From positions 1-45,099 of the forward strand of contig CANRGO010000007.1 of assembly GCA_947630125.1 (NCBI GenBank): a stretch of DNA of 45,099 bases, read 5' to 3'. The stretch's first letter is position 1. Each line of letters begins with the position of its first letter. The DNA comes from an uncultured Lachnospiraceae bacterium. GTDB taxonomy: Bacteria; Bacillota; Clostridia; Lachnospirales; Lachnospiraceae. The position numbers and the translations under genes were made by a program. The notes below the pieces were generated by a model that saw only the letters and a program-made list of their open reading frames with translations, did not search any database and was not told where the DNA came from. Positions 17,469-26,572 of this stretch are shown one piece after another.

Positions 17469-17774
17469 ATGGAATGGATCTTAGAAAAAGAGAACATTAG
17501 AGCAATAAACAATCATGGTGAAATACTTACGAAGTTGGAGTTTTCATTTGTTGGATCTGAGGTAGTTGAGACAAAACATTTTTATATTCAAGAAAATATT
17601 TATGGAATGGGTATGGATGATTTGTCTATGAAAGTATTTGTAGCATTTTTAAGAGAAAAAAGCTTAAAAGTTATTCCCAATGAATTGTTAACAAACAGAT
17701 GGTTTCAACAAAACATCAATGTGGTTTGGGATGTTTTAACACAGGAAGATTATCAACAGGCGGAAGCTAGTTAG
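17469..17774 (+). CDS. Small GNAT-like acetyltransferase (NATD1/YjdJ type)
   Basis: A 101-residue protein resembling the Acetyltransf_CG (GCN5-related, NATD1/YjdJ-like) family. The order GEILTKLEFSFVGSEVVETKHFYI, then NIYGMGMDDLSMKVFVAFLRE, then LKVIPNELLTNRWFQQN follows the family pattern of beta-strands, an acetyl-CoA loop (usually RGQGIA, here YGMGMD) and the final xxWFxxN. Substrates of such small acetyltransferases are mostly unknown. ATG 17469 was chosen because a promoter occupies 17379-17407 and CAGGTAG lies just upstream. It has its own promoter downstream of rnj. Confidence 0.7.
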   Translation: MEWILEKENIRAINNHGEILTKLEFSFVGSEVVETKHFYIQENIYGMGMDDLSMKVFVAFLREKSLKVIPNELLTNRWFQQNINVVWDVLTQEDYQQAEAS

Positions 17775-17904
17775 TCATTAACACTTAATTTACCCATTCA
17801 ACTTTAATTTTCTGTTTCTTTTCTATTAGATTTGTCATATAATAGTTTTGTGTAAAAGTATTATATAAAATAAATAGAAATTAGATACTGAAAGGAGAAA
17901 GCAG

Positions 17905-18135
17905 ATGAAAGTTAAGAATATTCGAGACATTGATGAATTTTTCCGTGTAGTGGATTCTTGTGAAGGAACCGTAGAACTAGTGACAAAAGAGGGAGACCGA
18001 TTGAATCTAAAATCAAAGCTTTGCCAATATGTTTCTTTGGCAAATGTTTTTTCTGGCGGATTAATCAATGAGATTGAGATAGTCGCCTATGAAAAAAATG
18101 ATATTGATAAATTAATTAACTATATGATGGGCTAA
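17905..18135 (+). CDS. Conserved small protein of unknown function
   Basis: A 76-residue protein (MKVKNIRDIDEFFRVVDSC...) with a compact alpha/beta pattern and no signal peptide. A strong AAAGGAG precedes the start, and a possible -10 (TATAAT, 17838-17843) lacks a good -35. Close relatives occur in Lachnospiraceae, where I recall some being labelled polyA polymerase; nothing in the sequence (no nucleotidyltransferase motif) supports that name. The intrinsic terminator at 18153 ends the transcript. Confidence 0.72.
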   Translation: MKVKNIRDIDEFFRVVDSCEGTVELVTKEGDRLNLKSKLCQYVSLANVFSGGLINEIEIVAYEKNDIDKLINYMMG

Positions 18136-18152
18136 TAGTCAAGCATAGAGAG

Positions 18153-18188
18153 ATCCCATATCATCCGGGAAGATGATATGGGATTTTT
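18153..18188 (+). terminator. Intrinsic terminator after the 76-aa protein gene
   Basis: ATCCCATATCATC (18153-18165) pairs perfectly with GATGATATGGGAT (18172-18184) around CGGGAA, followed by TTTT. The ATG at 18178 lies inside the 3' arm, which argues against using it as the start of the next gene. Confidence 0.92.
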
Positions 18189-18216
18189 AAATAGAATAAA
18201 TAATGCAGAGGGATAC

Positions 18217-20505
18217 ATGAATATTTCAATAATTTTAAATCAACTAGATACGCTTTTTCAGGAAAAGAAAATAGAAGAAGTAGAAACATTTTTACTTTAT
18301 CAGATAAATGAAGCACAGAAACTTGGGAGTACGTCTTCCTATATTACTTTGTTAAACGAATTGATTGGTTACTATCGAGATTTGTCTAAGCATGGGTCTT
18401 CTATAAGTTATGCTAAAATCTTGCTTCAGTTGTTAGAGGACGAAGAACTGCAGGATTCGGTAGCTTATGGCACTAGTTTAAATAATATCGGAAATGCATA
18501 TCGTGCAGCAGGTAAGGCAAAAGAAGCATTAACATATTATCTTCAGGTTTTTTCTATTTATAAAGAAAACTTAACACCTAATGATTTTCGATATGCAAGC
18601 CTGAATAATAATGTAAGTTTGGTTTATCAAGAATTAAACGAGTATGAAAAGTCTTTGGAAGTATTAGCAAATGCATTAGGTGTTTTGGAGCATCATCCTA
18701 CAGCGGTTTATGAACGTGCTACAACATATACCAACATTGCAAACACCTTACTAAAATGTGGGCGTACAGAAAAGGCTTTGGAATACATACAACTAGCTTT
18801 ACAAATATATGAAAAAGATGAAACGAAAGATTTTCATTATAGTGGAGCTCTTTGCTCCATGGCTGAAGCACTCTATCAAATTGGAAATTTAAAAGATTCC
18901 ATTGAGTTTTATAAGAAAGCCTTAGCGGAAATTGCTGTTAATATGGGAAAAAACGGTACATATGAGCTTGTGCAAGAAAATATGAATCATGTTATTTTCG
19001 AGTACAATAGGATAAAACCAAAATCAGGGTTAGAGTTATCACGTAATTATTATGAAACATTTGGGCGACCAATGTTAGAGGAAAAATTTCCGGATTATAT
19101 TAATCGGATAGCTGTAGGTTTGATTGGTGAAGGGTCAGAGTGTTTTGGGTTTGATGATGAGGTATCCATGGATCATGACTTTGGTCCGGCATTCAACTTA
19201 TTCTTAAGTGCTGACGACTATTTGAAAGTTGGCAAGGAACTTCAGGACGCTTATGATAGCCTACCTAGTGTTTTTATGGGAATTCAAAAAAGAAACTCTA
19301 AGCAAACAAAAGAAAGAAAAGGTGTTTTTGAGAATTTAAAATTTATACAAACACTTACAGGTTTAGATGCTCCTATAGTAAATGAAGATGATTTCTTAAA
19401 AGTAGATGAGAATGGCTTATTTTTACTGGAACACGGAGTTATTTTTTTTGATCCACTTGGAGAATTTACGAAACTCAGACAATCCTTTTTACAATATTAT
19501 CCAGATGTAATTTGGAGAAAAAAGGTGGCACAATCACTTGCTATGTTTTCCCAGTATGGGCAATATAACTATCCAAGGATGAAGAAAAGAAATGATGTGG
19601 TAAGTGCTAATATTTGCCTATATGAATTTATAAAAGAAATAATAAACCTACTCTATTTGTTTAATCATTTGTACAAACCATATTATAAGTGGTGGATGAA
19701 AGGTCTTGAACAAATTACAGAATTAAAAGAAGTTAAAGATATTCTATATGGTTTGGCTGGGAAAGATTTTGATGAGGGTACAATTGATAAGCAAATAGAA
19801 GCAATCGCAACGTATTTTGCAGATTATTTAAAAAGAGAACACTATATCTTTCAAACGAACATGTATTTAATAGATCATTGTGAAGATATCCTTAATCCGA
19901 AATTAAAATTAGTGGAATACCTTGTATCCATGGAGTGGAAAGCCTTTGATACGGTTGAAAACATAGGTGGGAGAGCAGATTGTCAAGATGATTTTGAAAC
20001 ATTTATGGTTATGCGAAAAAGTCAGTATTTATGCTTTCCAGACGAAGTTCTTAGAAGTTATTGCAATGATTTCAAGCAATCGTATGAGCGTGGATGGAAT
20101 TTAATAACCGAAAAATATGCAAGAATGATGGAGTTTACTCATCCAACAGAATATAATCAGATTAAAAATCAATTACCTTTTATTTGTGATGACAAAAAGA
20201 AGATAGTCGATGAAATTGTAGCAATTCAAGTTTCTTGGATGGAACAGTTTGCACAGAGGTATCAAAATATTGCAGCAAATGCAAGACCTATTCGTGCGAC
20301 GAATGATTCCTTTTATGGAACATCATATGAAACCTACCTTAGGGGAGAACTATTCACCTATGGTGATAATACTTTACAGAAGTATCATGCTTTTATCAAA
20401 GAACGATTAAATAGGGATGAGAATCTAAGCTATTTGATTATGCAACAAACAGCGAAGTTATACGGATACGAGAATCTGGAAGAAATGAATTCTTCCATGA
20501 ATTAA
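18217..20505 (+). CDS. TPR protein with DUF4037 nucleotidyltransferase-like domain
   Basis: The 762-residue protein has two parts. Residues about 1-255 form tetratricopeptide repeats (for example SLNNIGNAYRAAGKAKEALT and TYTNIANTLLKCGRTEKALE), a protein-binding scaffold. The rest matches DUF4037, which begins VGLIGEGSECFGFDDEVSMD; the GEGS followed by DHD (about 315-331) resembles the GS...DxD metal/nucleotide site of nucleotidyltransferase-fold enzymes. No substrate is known. ATG 18217, with AGAGGG just upstream, was chosen over ATG 18178 because the latter is inside a terminator hairpin. I see no clear promoter between that terminator and the start, so expression may depend on read-through. 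Confidence 0.85.
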   Translation: MNISIILNQLDTLFQEKKIEEVETFLLYQINEAQKLGSTSSYITLLNELIGYYRDLSKHGSSISYAKILLQLLEDEELQDSVAYGTSLNNIGNAYRAAGKAKEALTYYLQVFSIYKENLTPNDFRYASLNNNVSLVYQELNEYEKSLEVLANALGVLEHHPTAVYERATTYTNIANTLLKCGRTEKALEYIQLALQIYEKDETKDFHYSGALCSMAEALYQIGNLKDSIEFYKKALAEIAVNMGKNGTYELVQENMNHVIFEYNRIKPKSGLELSRNYYETFGRPMLEEKFPDYINRIAVGLIGEGSECFGFDDEVSMDHDFGPAFNLFLSADDYLKVGKELQDAYDSLPSVFMGIQKRNSKQTKERKGVFENLKFIQTLTGLDAPIVNEDDFLKVDENGLFLLEHGVIFFDPLGEFTKLRQSFLQYYPDVIWRKKVAQSLAMFSQYGQYNYPRMKKRNDVVSANICLYEFIKEIINLLYLFNHLYKPYYKWWMKGLEQITELKEVKDILYGLAGKDFDEGTIDKQIEAIATYFADYLKREHYIFQTNMYLIDHCEDILNPKLKLVEYLVSMEWKAFDTVENIGGRADCQDDFETFMVMRKSQYLCFPDEVLRSYCNDFKQSYERGWNLITEKYARMMEFTHPTEYNQIKNQLPFICDDKKKIVDEIVAIQVSWMEQFAQRYQNIAANARPIRATNDSFYGTSYETYLRGELFTYGDNTLQKYHAFIKERLNRDENLSYLIMQQTAKLYGYENLEEMNSSMN

Positions 20506-20520
20506 TAAAGTGAGGATACC

Positions 20521-21651
20521 ATGGACATTAATAAAAAAAATCAAAAAAGTATTTTATGGGTTGCATTAATTTGTATTTCCTTTTATCTGGGATTACAGAA
20601 TTTTCAAGTTGTATTAGACGTACTATCATACTTATTTTCTTTAATCTTTCCGTTTTTACTTGGAGGAGCAATTGCTTTTATCTTTAATGTTCCAATGAAA
20701 AAAATTGAGAGTTATCTATTTCGTAAAAAAGAAAAGCTTCATAAATTTCGAAGGCCATTGGCATTTACCATTACATTTTTATGTTTTATTTTAGTTATTA
20801 TTGCTGGTATGTTTGTAGTGATACCTGAATTAATCGCAACAGGAGAACTTTTGGTGAAGCAAATTCCGGAAGGATTTCAAGAACTCGAAAAAATGTTTGA
20901 AAAATATGAAACACAATGGACTGCACTGCAGGCATTTCAATTGGATTTGAATATCGATTGGGATAGTATCATACAGGAAATTGTGGAGTTTGTTCAAGGT
21001 AGTGTTTCTGGGCTTTTAAATTCAACGCTTCATGTGGTATCGAATATTATTTCTGCGGTTACAACGGCAATCATTGGTTTTACGTTTTCCATTTATATTC
21101 TTTTTCAAAAAGAAAAACTTTCCCTTCAGGCTGCAAAATTAAATGAAGCTGTTTTTTCAGATAAAACAGCAAAAAGAATACGTTATATTTTGCAATTATC
21201 ACATGAAACTTTTGCAAACTTTATTTCGGGACAATGTATGGAATCGGTGATACTTGGATTTTTATTTTTTATTGCAATGAGTATTTTTCAGATGCCTTAT
21301 GCACTATTAGTTGGAGTTTTAATAGCTATCACTGCATTAATTCCCGTTTTTGGAGCGTTTATAGGCTGTGTGGTTGGAGTCTTTTTAATAGCCATGGTAA
21401 ATCCCGTTCAGGCACTTTGGTTTTTGCTTCTGTTCCTAGTGTTACAACAATTAGAGGGGAATTTGATATATCCTCATGTAGTAGGTGGTAAAGTTGGACT
21501 TCCATCGTTCTTAGTTCTTGTTGCGGTTACCATTGGTGGTAAAACAATGGGAATCTCTGGCATGCTACTATTTATACCTGTTGCGTCGGTGCTATATTCT
21601 TTACTTAGAGACTGGGTAAATCATTCGTTTCAAAGCAAACAAATCATATAA
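20521..21651 (+). CDS. AI-2E family transporter (UPF0118/PerM/YtvI type)
   Basis: A 376-residue membrane protein with about eight hydrophobic segments. The N-terminal LIFPFLLGGAIAFIFNVPMKKIE, the amphipathic central region and the C-terminal NFISGQCMESVILG, ALIPVFGAFIGCVVG and LQQLEGNLIYPHVVGGKVGLP blocks are the signatures of this family. Members have been linked to autoinducer-2 export or sodium/proton antiport, and most are uncharacterised. It starts 15 bases after the TPR-DUF4037 gene with GAGGA as ribosome binding site, so the two are likely co-transcribed. Confidence 0.92.
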   Translation: MDINKKNQKSILWVALICISFYLGLQNFQVVLDVLSYLFSLIFPFLLGGAIAFIFNVPMKKIESYLFRKKEKLHKFRRPLAFTITFLCFILVIIAGMFVVIPELIATGELLVKQIPEGFQELEKMFEKYETQWTALQAFQLDLNIDWDSIIQEIVEFVQGSVSGLLNSTLHVVSNIISAVTTAIIGFTFSIYILFQKEKLSLQAAKLNEAVFSDKTAKRIRYILQLSHETFANFISGQCMESVILGFLFFIAMSIFQMPYALLVGVLIAITALIPVFGAFIGCVVGVFLIAMVNPVQALWFLLLFLVLQQLEGNLIYPHVVGGKVGLPSFLVLVAVTIGGKTMGISGMLLFIPVASVLYSLLRDWVNHSFQSKQII

Positions 21652-21682
21652 TGGTGGGAAAGAAAGGGGAAGGAGAACATTT

Positions 21683-22211
21683 ATGATGGTGATTGAAACA
21701 AATAATCTTACAAAAAGTTATGGAAAAATAAGCTTAGGTCTTGTCCAAGCGTTATTTTTACTTGGTATGTATCCAATTTTTATGGATAGTAAGGTTAATA
21801 TGACGGAAGTTTTAAATAATTTTCCAGAACCTTTTATGAAAGCTTTTTCTTTTCAGATAGATAGTTTCTATCAATTTGAGAGTTTCTGTTTCTTATAAAA
21901 ACTGCAGTTGCTTTAACCTGTATAATAGTAATCCATCTATCATTTTTACTTTTGAGTATTTTCATTTATTACAGCATGAATTTGGAAACCCTTAATTTGG
22001 GAGGATTTATATTGGCAACAAATGGTTTGTTTCTTTTGGAAGTTATGTTTTTGTTTGTTGGGTCGGTTATTTTGCTTACAATCAAAAAAATACGTTCTGT
22101 ATCTGGAGCAGCAGTTACCATCGGATTTTCTATTTTCTAATTATTACAATTGCTTGTTTTGTCTTTTCAATCATACGGTTTTCTAAAATGCAAGTAAAAG
22201 CAATAACCTAA
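21683..22211 (+). pseudogene. Decayed ABC exporter: ATPase N-terminus fused to a broken ABC-2 permease
   Basis: AAGGAG and ATG 21683 begin an ABC ATPase (MMVIETNNLTKSYGK), but after about 15 residues the frame jumps into the start of an ABC-2 permease (LGLVQALFLLGMYPIFMDSK and LNNFPEPFMKAF). The Walker A, signature and Walker B regions are all gone, implying one large deletion. The permease then needs frame changes near 21890 (to LIKTAVALTCIIVIHLSFLL) and near 22138 (to LIITIACFVFSIIRFSK) to reach its natural end at 22211. A central permease stretch of roughly 70 residues also seems missing compared with family length. At least three lesions make a sequencing error unlikely. Confidence 0.82.
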
Positions 22212-22233
22212 TCAAGAAAGGAAGATGGGAGAT

Positions 22234-22808
22234 ATGAATATTTTTCTACAGGAATGTAAAATGAATAAAAAAGTCTTCTTTTTTGGCTACTTGGTATCTT
22301 TGCACTAACCTTCGCTGGGATAACAAAATATAGTGGCTTATCAAATGAGGCAGGTCAAAATGCAATTTTAGAAATTGTAAGTCAGGTACCTAAGATATTA
22401 TTAGCAGTACTAGGTATTGCAGATGTAGATTTTACAACACTTCAGGGTTATTACACTGTGATACATTTTTATATATTGCTATGTGGTTCTATTTATGGTA
22501 TTCATCTTGGAATTTTTAGTGTTTTTTTCTTTACAGTAAGTAGTTTTCTATCTGTCTATGCAAAAAGTTATCAAAGAGCCTCCGTTTATGGAAATGTGTT
22601 TTTCCTGTATTCGTTTTTAATTAATATAGCATATCGTGCGATCGAGAATCCGAAACTCCTGAAATTTTTTTCACCACTTAATTATTTTGATAGCAACGAA
22701 CTACTTATGGGAAATCTAAATCTTGGAATGCTTTGTTTTATGGTAATCGTAATTCTTGCTTTGGGATTTATAAGTTTATTTAAATTTCGAGATTTTGCAA
22801 GCTATTAA
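22234..22808 (+). pseudogene. Decayed second ABC-2 permease gene
   Basis: A good ribosome binding site (AAGGAAG) and ATG 22234 give MNIFLQECKMNKKVFFF, then a frameshift in a T-run (22276-22284) leads to a stop. One extra T restores FWLLGIFALTFAGITKYSG, and the frame stays open to 22808 with GYYTVIHFYILLCGSIYGIH and FFSPLNYFDSNELL, typical of ABC-2 permeases of the YfiM/NatB-like type. It is about 190 residues where 250-270 are expected, and the cytoplasmic part with the SKEE...KPVSR-like segment appears deleted after GIHLG. It is the partner of the pseudogene just upstream. Confidence 0.78.
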
Positions 22809-22834
22809 AAAACAATTAATTTTTACTTTTGTCA

Positions 22835-22863
22835 TTGAAATTTAGTTAGATCTGTCTTATAAT
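22835..22863 (+). promoter_or_regulatory. Promoter of eno
   Basis: TTGAAA (22835-22840), a 17-base spacer and TATAAT (22858-22863), a strong sigma-A promoter. The start would be near 22870, giving a leader of about 100 nt. Confidence 0.8.
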
Positions 22864-22870
22864 CAAGACA

Positions 22871-22886
22871 GTTAGCAAATACTAAC
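22871..22886. promoter_or_regulatory. DtxR-type operator candidate at the eno transcription start
   Basis: GTTAGCAAATACTAAC matches 15 of 16 bases of the reverse complement of the palindrome in front of feoB (26516-26531). It lies at about +1 to +16 of the eno transcript, where a repressor would block initiation. Confidence 0.62.
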
Positions 22887-22897
22887 CATGTGAATAA

Positions 22898-24265
<1,368 letters not shown>

Positions 24266-24267
24266 TT

Positions 24268-24306
24268 ACAAAAAAATTAAGGGCTGTCAATTGACAGCCC
24301 TTATCT
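24268..24306. terminator. Bidirectional terminator between eno and gapN
   Basis: AAGGGCTGTCAA-TTGACAGCCCTT (24279-24302) is a perfect 24-base palindrome. An A-rich run upstream (24268-24276) becomes a strong T-tract for the minus-strand gapN transcript. On the plus strand the tail is only TTATCTT, so termination is stronger towards gapN. Confidence 0.85.
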
Positions 24307-24313
24307 TATGAAA

Positions 24314-25768
24314 TTATTCTCTTAAATTTACAACAATAGCTTTTGGTCTAGTCATGGAATCAATGGAATAACGAACTCCCTGAGTTCCCATTCCAGAAGA
24401 TTTAACACCCATAAATGGAAAATGATCTGGACCGCGTTCTGTTTTATTGTTAATTTGAACGGTACCTACTTCTAAACGATCAGCAATATAAAATGCTTTG
24501 TTAATGTCCTGTGTAAATACAGAAGACTGTAATCCATATTCTGAATTATTTGCAATACGAATTGCATCATCTTTATCCTTTACGCGTATAATTGGAAGAA
24601 TAGGAGAAAAGGGTTCTTGCCAAGCAATTTCCATTTCCTCGGTTACACCATCTAGAAGAGTTGGATATACCGTTGTTCCTTCGATTCGATTGCCAGTGAT
24701 TGCAACAGCGCCTTTTGAAATCGCATCATCAATTAAAAACTTAGCTAGATCTGCTGCTTTTTGATCAATGAGTGGAGTAATAATGACTTCATCTCTAGGA
24801 TCCCCCACTGGAAGTTTTTCGATTTTTTCTTTTAATAATGGAATTAATTTTTCTGCAACCTCATCAGTGGTTAAAATTCTCTTAACCGCAGTACAACGTT
24901 GACCAGAATATGAAAAAGCACCATCTACAATATTTGAGGCTGTAAAAGGTAAATCAGCATCTTCCAAAATAATTGCAGCATCTTTACCACCGAGTTCTAG
25001 TAATAGTGGAGTCATATTGGCAAGTTTTGATAAATGTTTCCCGATTTCAGTACTTCCTGTGAAATTAATAAAATCAACACCAGAATGTGTAACGATGTAA
25101 TCACCAATTTCACTTCCCTTTCCGGTTACTGTTTGTAAAACGCCTTTTGGTAAACCTGCATCCTGTAACGCTTCAACTAAATGTAATGCACTGATCGCAC
25201 CCTGTGTAGGTGGTTTGAGAATCACTGTGTTACCGCCAATTAAAGCAGGAGCTACTTTGGAAGCAGATAAGTTGATTGGATAATTAAAGGGTGAAATAGA
25301 TAAAACAGTACCAAGTGGTACTCTTTTTACATATGAGATCTTATTTTTTGAACCACCTGGAAAGTTTTCTCCATTTAAAGCAACACCTTCCATATTTTTA
25401 CCAACATCAGCTGTATATCTTAAGAAATCAACGGTTCTTTTAACTTCAGAAATGGCGGATTTTCGATCTTTTGCAATTTCCATGACAAGTATTTCTGCAA
25501 TTTCATTGGCACGAACCTCTAAAATAGCTGCAGCTTTATAAAGGATAGCAGCTTTTTCGTATATAGGAACACGACTCCAGCTTTGAAAACTTTCTTTTGA
25601 AAATTGTATTACTTCATCAACCTCAGACTGGCTCATAGATGGAACATTTCCTACGAAAGAACCATCAACGGGTGATGATATCTGAATATAGTTATGATTG
25701 ATTGAAGATGTCCATTGACCATTTACCAGATTTTTATAATTTTTTTGATCATCGAATAATTTTGACAT
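24314..25768 (-). CDS. gapN: Non-phosphorylating NADP-dependent glyceraldehyde-3-phosphate dehydrogenase
   Basis: GapN oxidises glyceraldehyde-3-phosphate directly to 3-phosphoglycerate, producing NADPH and bypassing the ATP-forming step. The 484-residue aldehyde dehydrogenase has catalytic E258 (LELGGKDAA) and C292 (SGQRCTAVKR), the cofactor motif FTGSTEIG and the GAPN-type tail RGPDHFPFMGVKSSGMGTQG with GVRYSIDSMTRPK. Offsets of 8 residues from the streptococcal enzyme's Glu250/Cys284 fit GapN rather than generic ALDH. ATG at 25768 has AAAGGAAA upstream; an ATG-type start at 25837 would lie inside the -35 box. Transcription is convergent with eno and divergent from feoA. Confidence 0.93.
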   Translation of the reverse strand: MSKLFDDQKNYKNLVNGQWTSSINHNYIQISSPVDGSFVGNVPSMSQSEVDEVIQFSKESFQSWSRVPIYEKAAILYKAAAILEVRANEIAEILVMEIAKDRKSAISEVKRTVDFLRYTADVGKNMEGVALNGENFPGGSKNKISYVKRVPLGTVLSISPFNYPINLSASKVAPALIGGNTVILKPPTQGAISALHLVEALQDAGLPKGVLQTVTGKGSEIGDYIVTHSGVDFINFTGSTEIGKHLSKLANMTPLLLELGGKDAAIILEDADLPFTASNIVDGAFSYSGQRCTAVKRILTTDEVAEKLIPLLKEKIEKLPVGDPRDEVIITPLIDQKAADLAKFLIDDAISKGAVAITGNRIEGTTVYPTLLDGVTEEMEIAWQEPFSPILPIIRVKDKDDAIRIANNSEYGLQSSVFTQDINKAFYIADRLEVGTVQINNKTERGPDHFPFMGVKSSGMGTQGVRYSIDSMTRPKAIVVNLRE

Positions 25769-25808
25769 ATTAGTATTTCCTTTCCTATGAATTCGTCGGT
25801 TACCTATG

Positions 25809-25837
25809 AATATAAATCTTAATATTTTGAATGTCAA
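25809..25837 (-). promoter_or_regulatory. Promoter of gapN
   Basis: On the minus strand TTGACA (25837-25832), a 17-base spacer and TATATT (25814-25809). The start of transcription is near 25802, leaving a short leader. Confidence 0.78.
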
Positions 25838-25902
25838 GAATTATCTGAAAATAGAATATAAAATTTCAATAAAACAGTCATTTTTAAAAGTACATTTTTT
25901 TG

Positions 25903-25931
25903 TTGACAATTAAGGATGGTTAGCATATGAT
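25903..25931 (+). promoter_or_regulatory. Promoter of the feo operon
   Basis: TTGACA (25903-25908), a 17-base spacer and TATGAT (25926-25931). The -10 box is inside the DtxR-type palindrome, and the Fur-like box follows immediately. Confidence 0.82.
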
Positions 25932-25934
25932 AAC
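25919..25934. promoter_or_regulatory. DtxR-type operator candidate over the feo -10 box
   Basis: GTTAGCATATGATAAC matches 14 of 16 bases of the feoB-upstream palindrome. Overlap with TATGAT would allow direct competition with RNA polymerase. Confidence 0.65.
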
Positions 25935-25943
25935 TATAGTAAA

Positions 25944-25958
25944 TGAGAATCAATATCA
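25944..25958. promoter_or_regulatory. Fur-box-like sequence
   Basis: TGAGAATCAATATCA matches 13 of 15 positions of the 7-1-7 Fur motif TGATAAT-N-ATTATCA. It lies about 6-20 bases downstream of the predicted transcription start and ends 20 bases before the feoA start. Confidence 0.5.
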
Positions 25959-25977
25959 TTTAAAGGGAGATGGTACT

Positions 25978-26190
25978 ATGGCATTATCAATGATGGCAAT
26001 TGGAGAAACTAGAAGAATTAGTGAATTTAGGGGAAAACCTGAAATGAAGCAACATCTTCAGAATTTAGGATTTCAAAAAGGAGCAGAGATAAAAGTTGTT
26101 GGCGAGAACCCTAGTGGTTTGATTTTATTAATTAAAGATGTTCGCATTGCATTAAATAGAGGCCTTGCATCTATGATACTGGTAGATTAA
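25978..26190 (+). CDS. feoA: FeoA ferrous iron transport accessory protein (first copy)
   Basis: A 70-residue SH3-like FeoA protein that works with the cytoplasmic side of FeoB in Fe(II) uptake. The pattern MAIGETRRISEFRG, LQNLGFQKGAEIKVVGENPS and IALNRGLASMILV is typical. ATG 25978 has GGGAG upstream; the longer frame starting at 25927 would be initiated inside the promoter -10 box and operator, so it is rejected. It is the first gene of the feo operon, followed after 52 bases by a second feoA. Confidence 0.9.
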   Translation: MALSMMAIGETRRISEFRGKPEMKQHLQNLGFQKGAEIKVVGENPSGLILLIKDVRIALNRGLASMILVD

Positions 26191-26242
26191 ATCTTGATGA
26201 TATCATCAGGTTCAATAAATGAAAATACTACAGGAGGTATTT

Positions 26243-26461
26243 ATGACGTTAAAAGATTTAAAGCCAGGACAAGAAGGAACCGTAATTAGCATTGGTGAAA
26301 AGGGACCTGTTCGTAGAAGGATAATGGATATGGGTGTAACGCCTGGTACACAGGTAAAAGTTATTAAAGTAGCACCGCTAGGTGATCCTATCGAAATTAA
26401 CATTCGTGGTTATGAACTTAGTTTAAGAAAGACAGAAGCAAGTCAAATAGAAATTGAGTAA
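26243..26461 (+). CDS. feoA: FeoA ferrous iron transport accessory protein (second copy)
   Basis: A second 72-residue FeoA (LKDLKPGQEGTVISIGEKGP, RRIMDMGVTPGTQVKVI, PLGDPIEINIRGYELSLR), closer to the classical FeoA consensus than the first copy. Tandem feoA genes are common in anaerobic Bacillota. AGGAGG at 26232-26237 places the start at ATG 26243 rather than 26219. A hairpin and an operator-like palindrome separate it from feoB, so feoB may be transcribed partly on its own. Confidence 0.93.
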   Translation: MTLKDLKPGQEGTVISIGEKGPVRRRIMDMGVTPGTQVKVIKVAPLGDPIEINIRGYELSLRKTEASQIEIE

Positions 26462-26466
26462 CATTT

Positions 26467-26508
26467 AGTTGGCATCATTTATTTCATAGAATGCTGACTT
26501 ATTTTTTG
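26467..26508 (+). terminator. Possible terminator between feoA and feoB
   Basis: AGTTGGCAT (26467-26475) pairs with ATGCTGACT (26491-26499), including two G-T pairs, around a 15-base loop, followed by TATTTTTT. This is moderate evidence for partial termination before feoB. Confidence 0.5.
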
Positions 26509-26515
26509 GAGAATA

Positions 26516-26531
26516 GTTAGCATTTGCTAAC
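26516..26531. promoter_or_regulatory. DtxR-type operator candidate upstream of feoB
   Basis: GTTAGCATTTGCTAAC is palindromic apart from the central pair, and is the best copy of the motif also found at 22871 and 25919. It lies 42 bases before the feoB start codon, just after the hairpin that follows feoA. A matching promoter is not clear (TAGAAT at 26535-26540 is a possible -10). Confidence 0.65.
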
Positions 26532-26572
26532 ATCTAGAATTTCATAAAATTACATGAAGAAAGAGGTTTCAT

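Noticed and set aside
18178-18216. Start of the TPR-DUF4037 protein at ATG 18178
   Set aside because: That ATG is inside the 3' arm of a strong intrinsic terminator; ATG 18217 has a ribosome binding site.
21234-21491. 85-codon frame within the AI-2E transporter gene
   Set aside because: It is an overlapping out-of-frame reading of a well-supported membrane protein gene.
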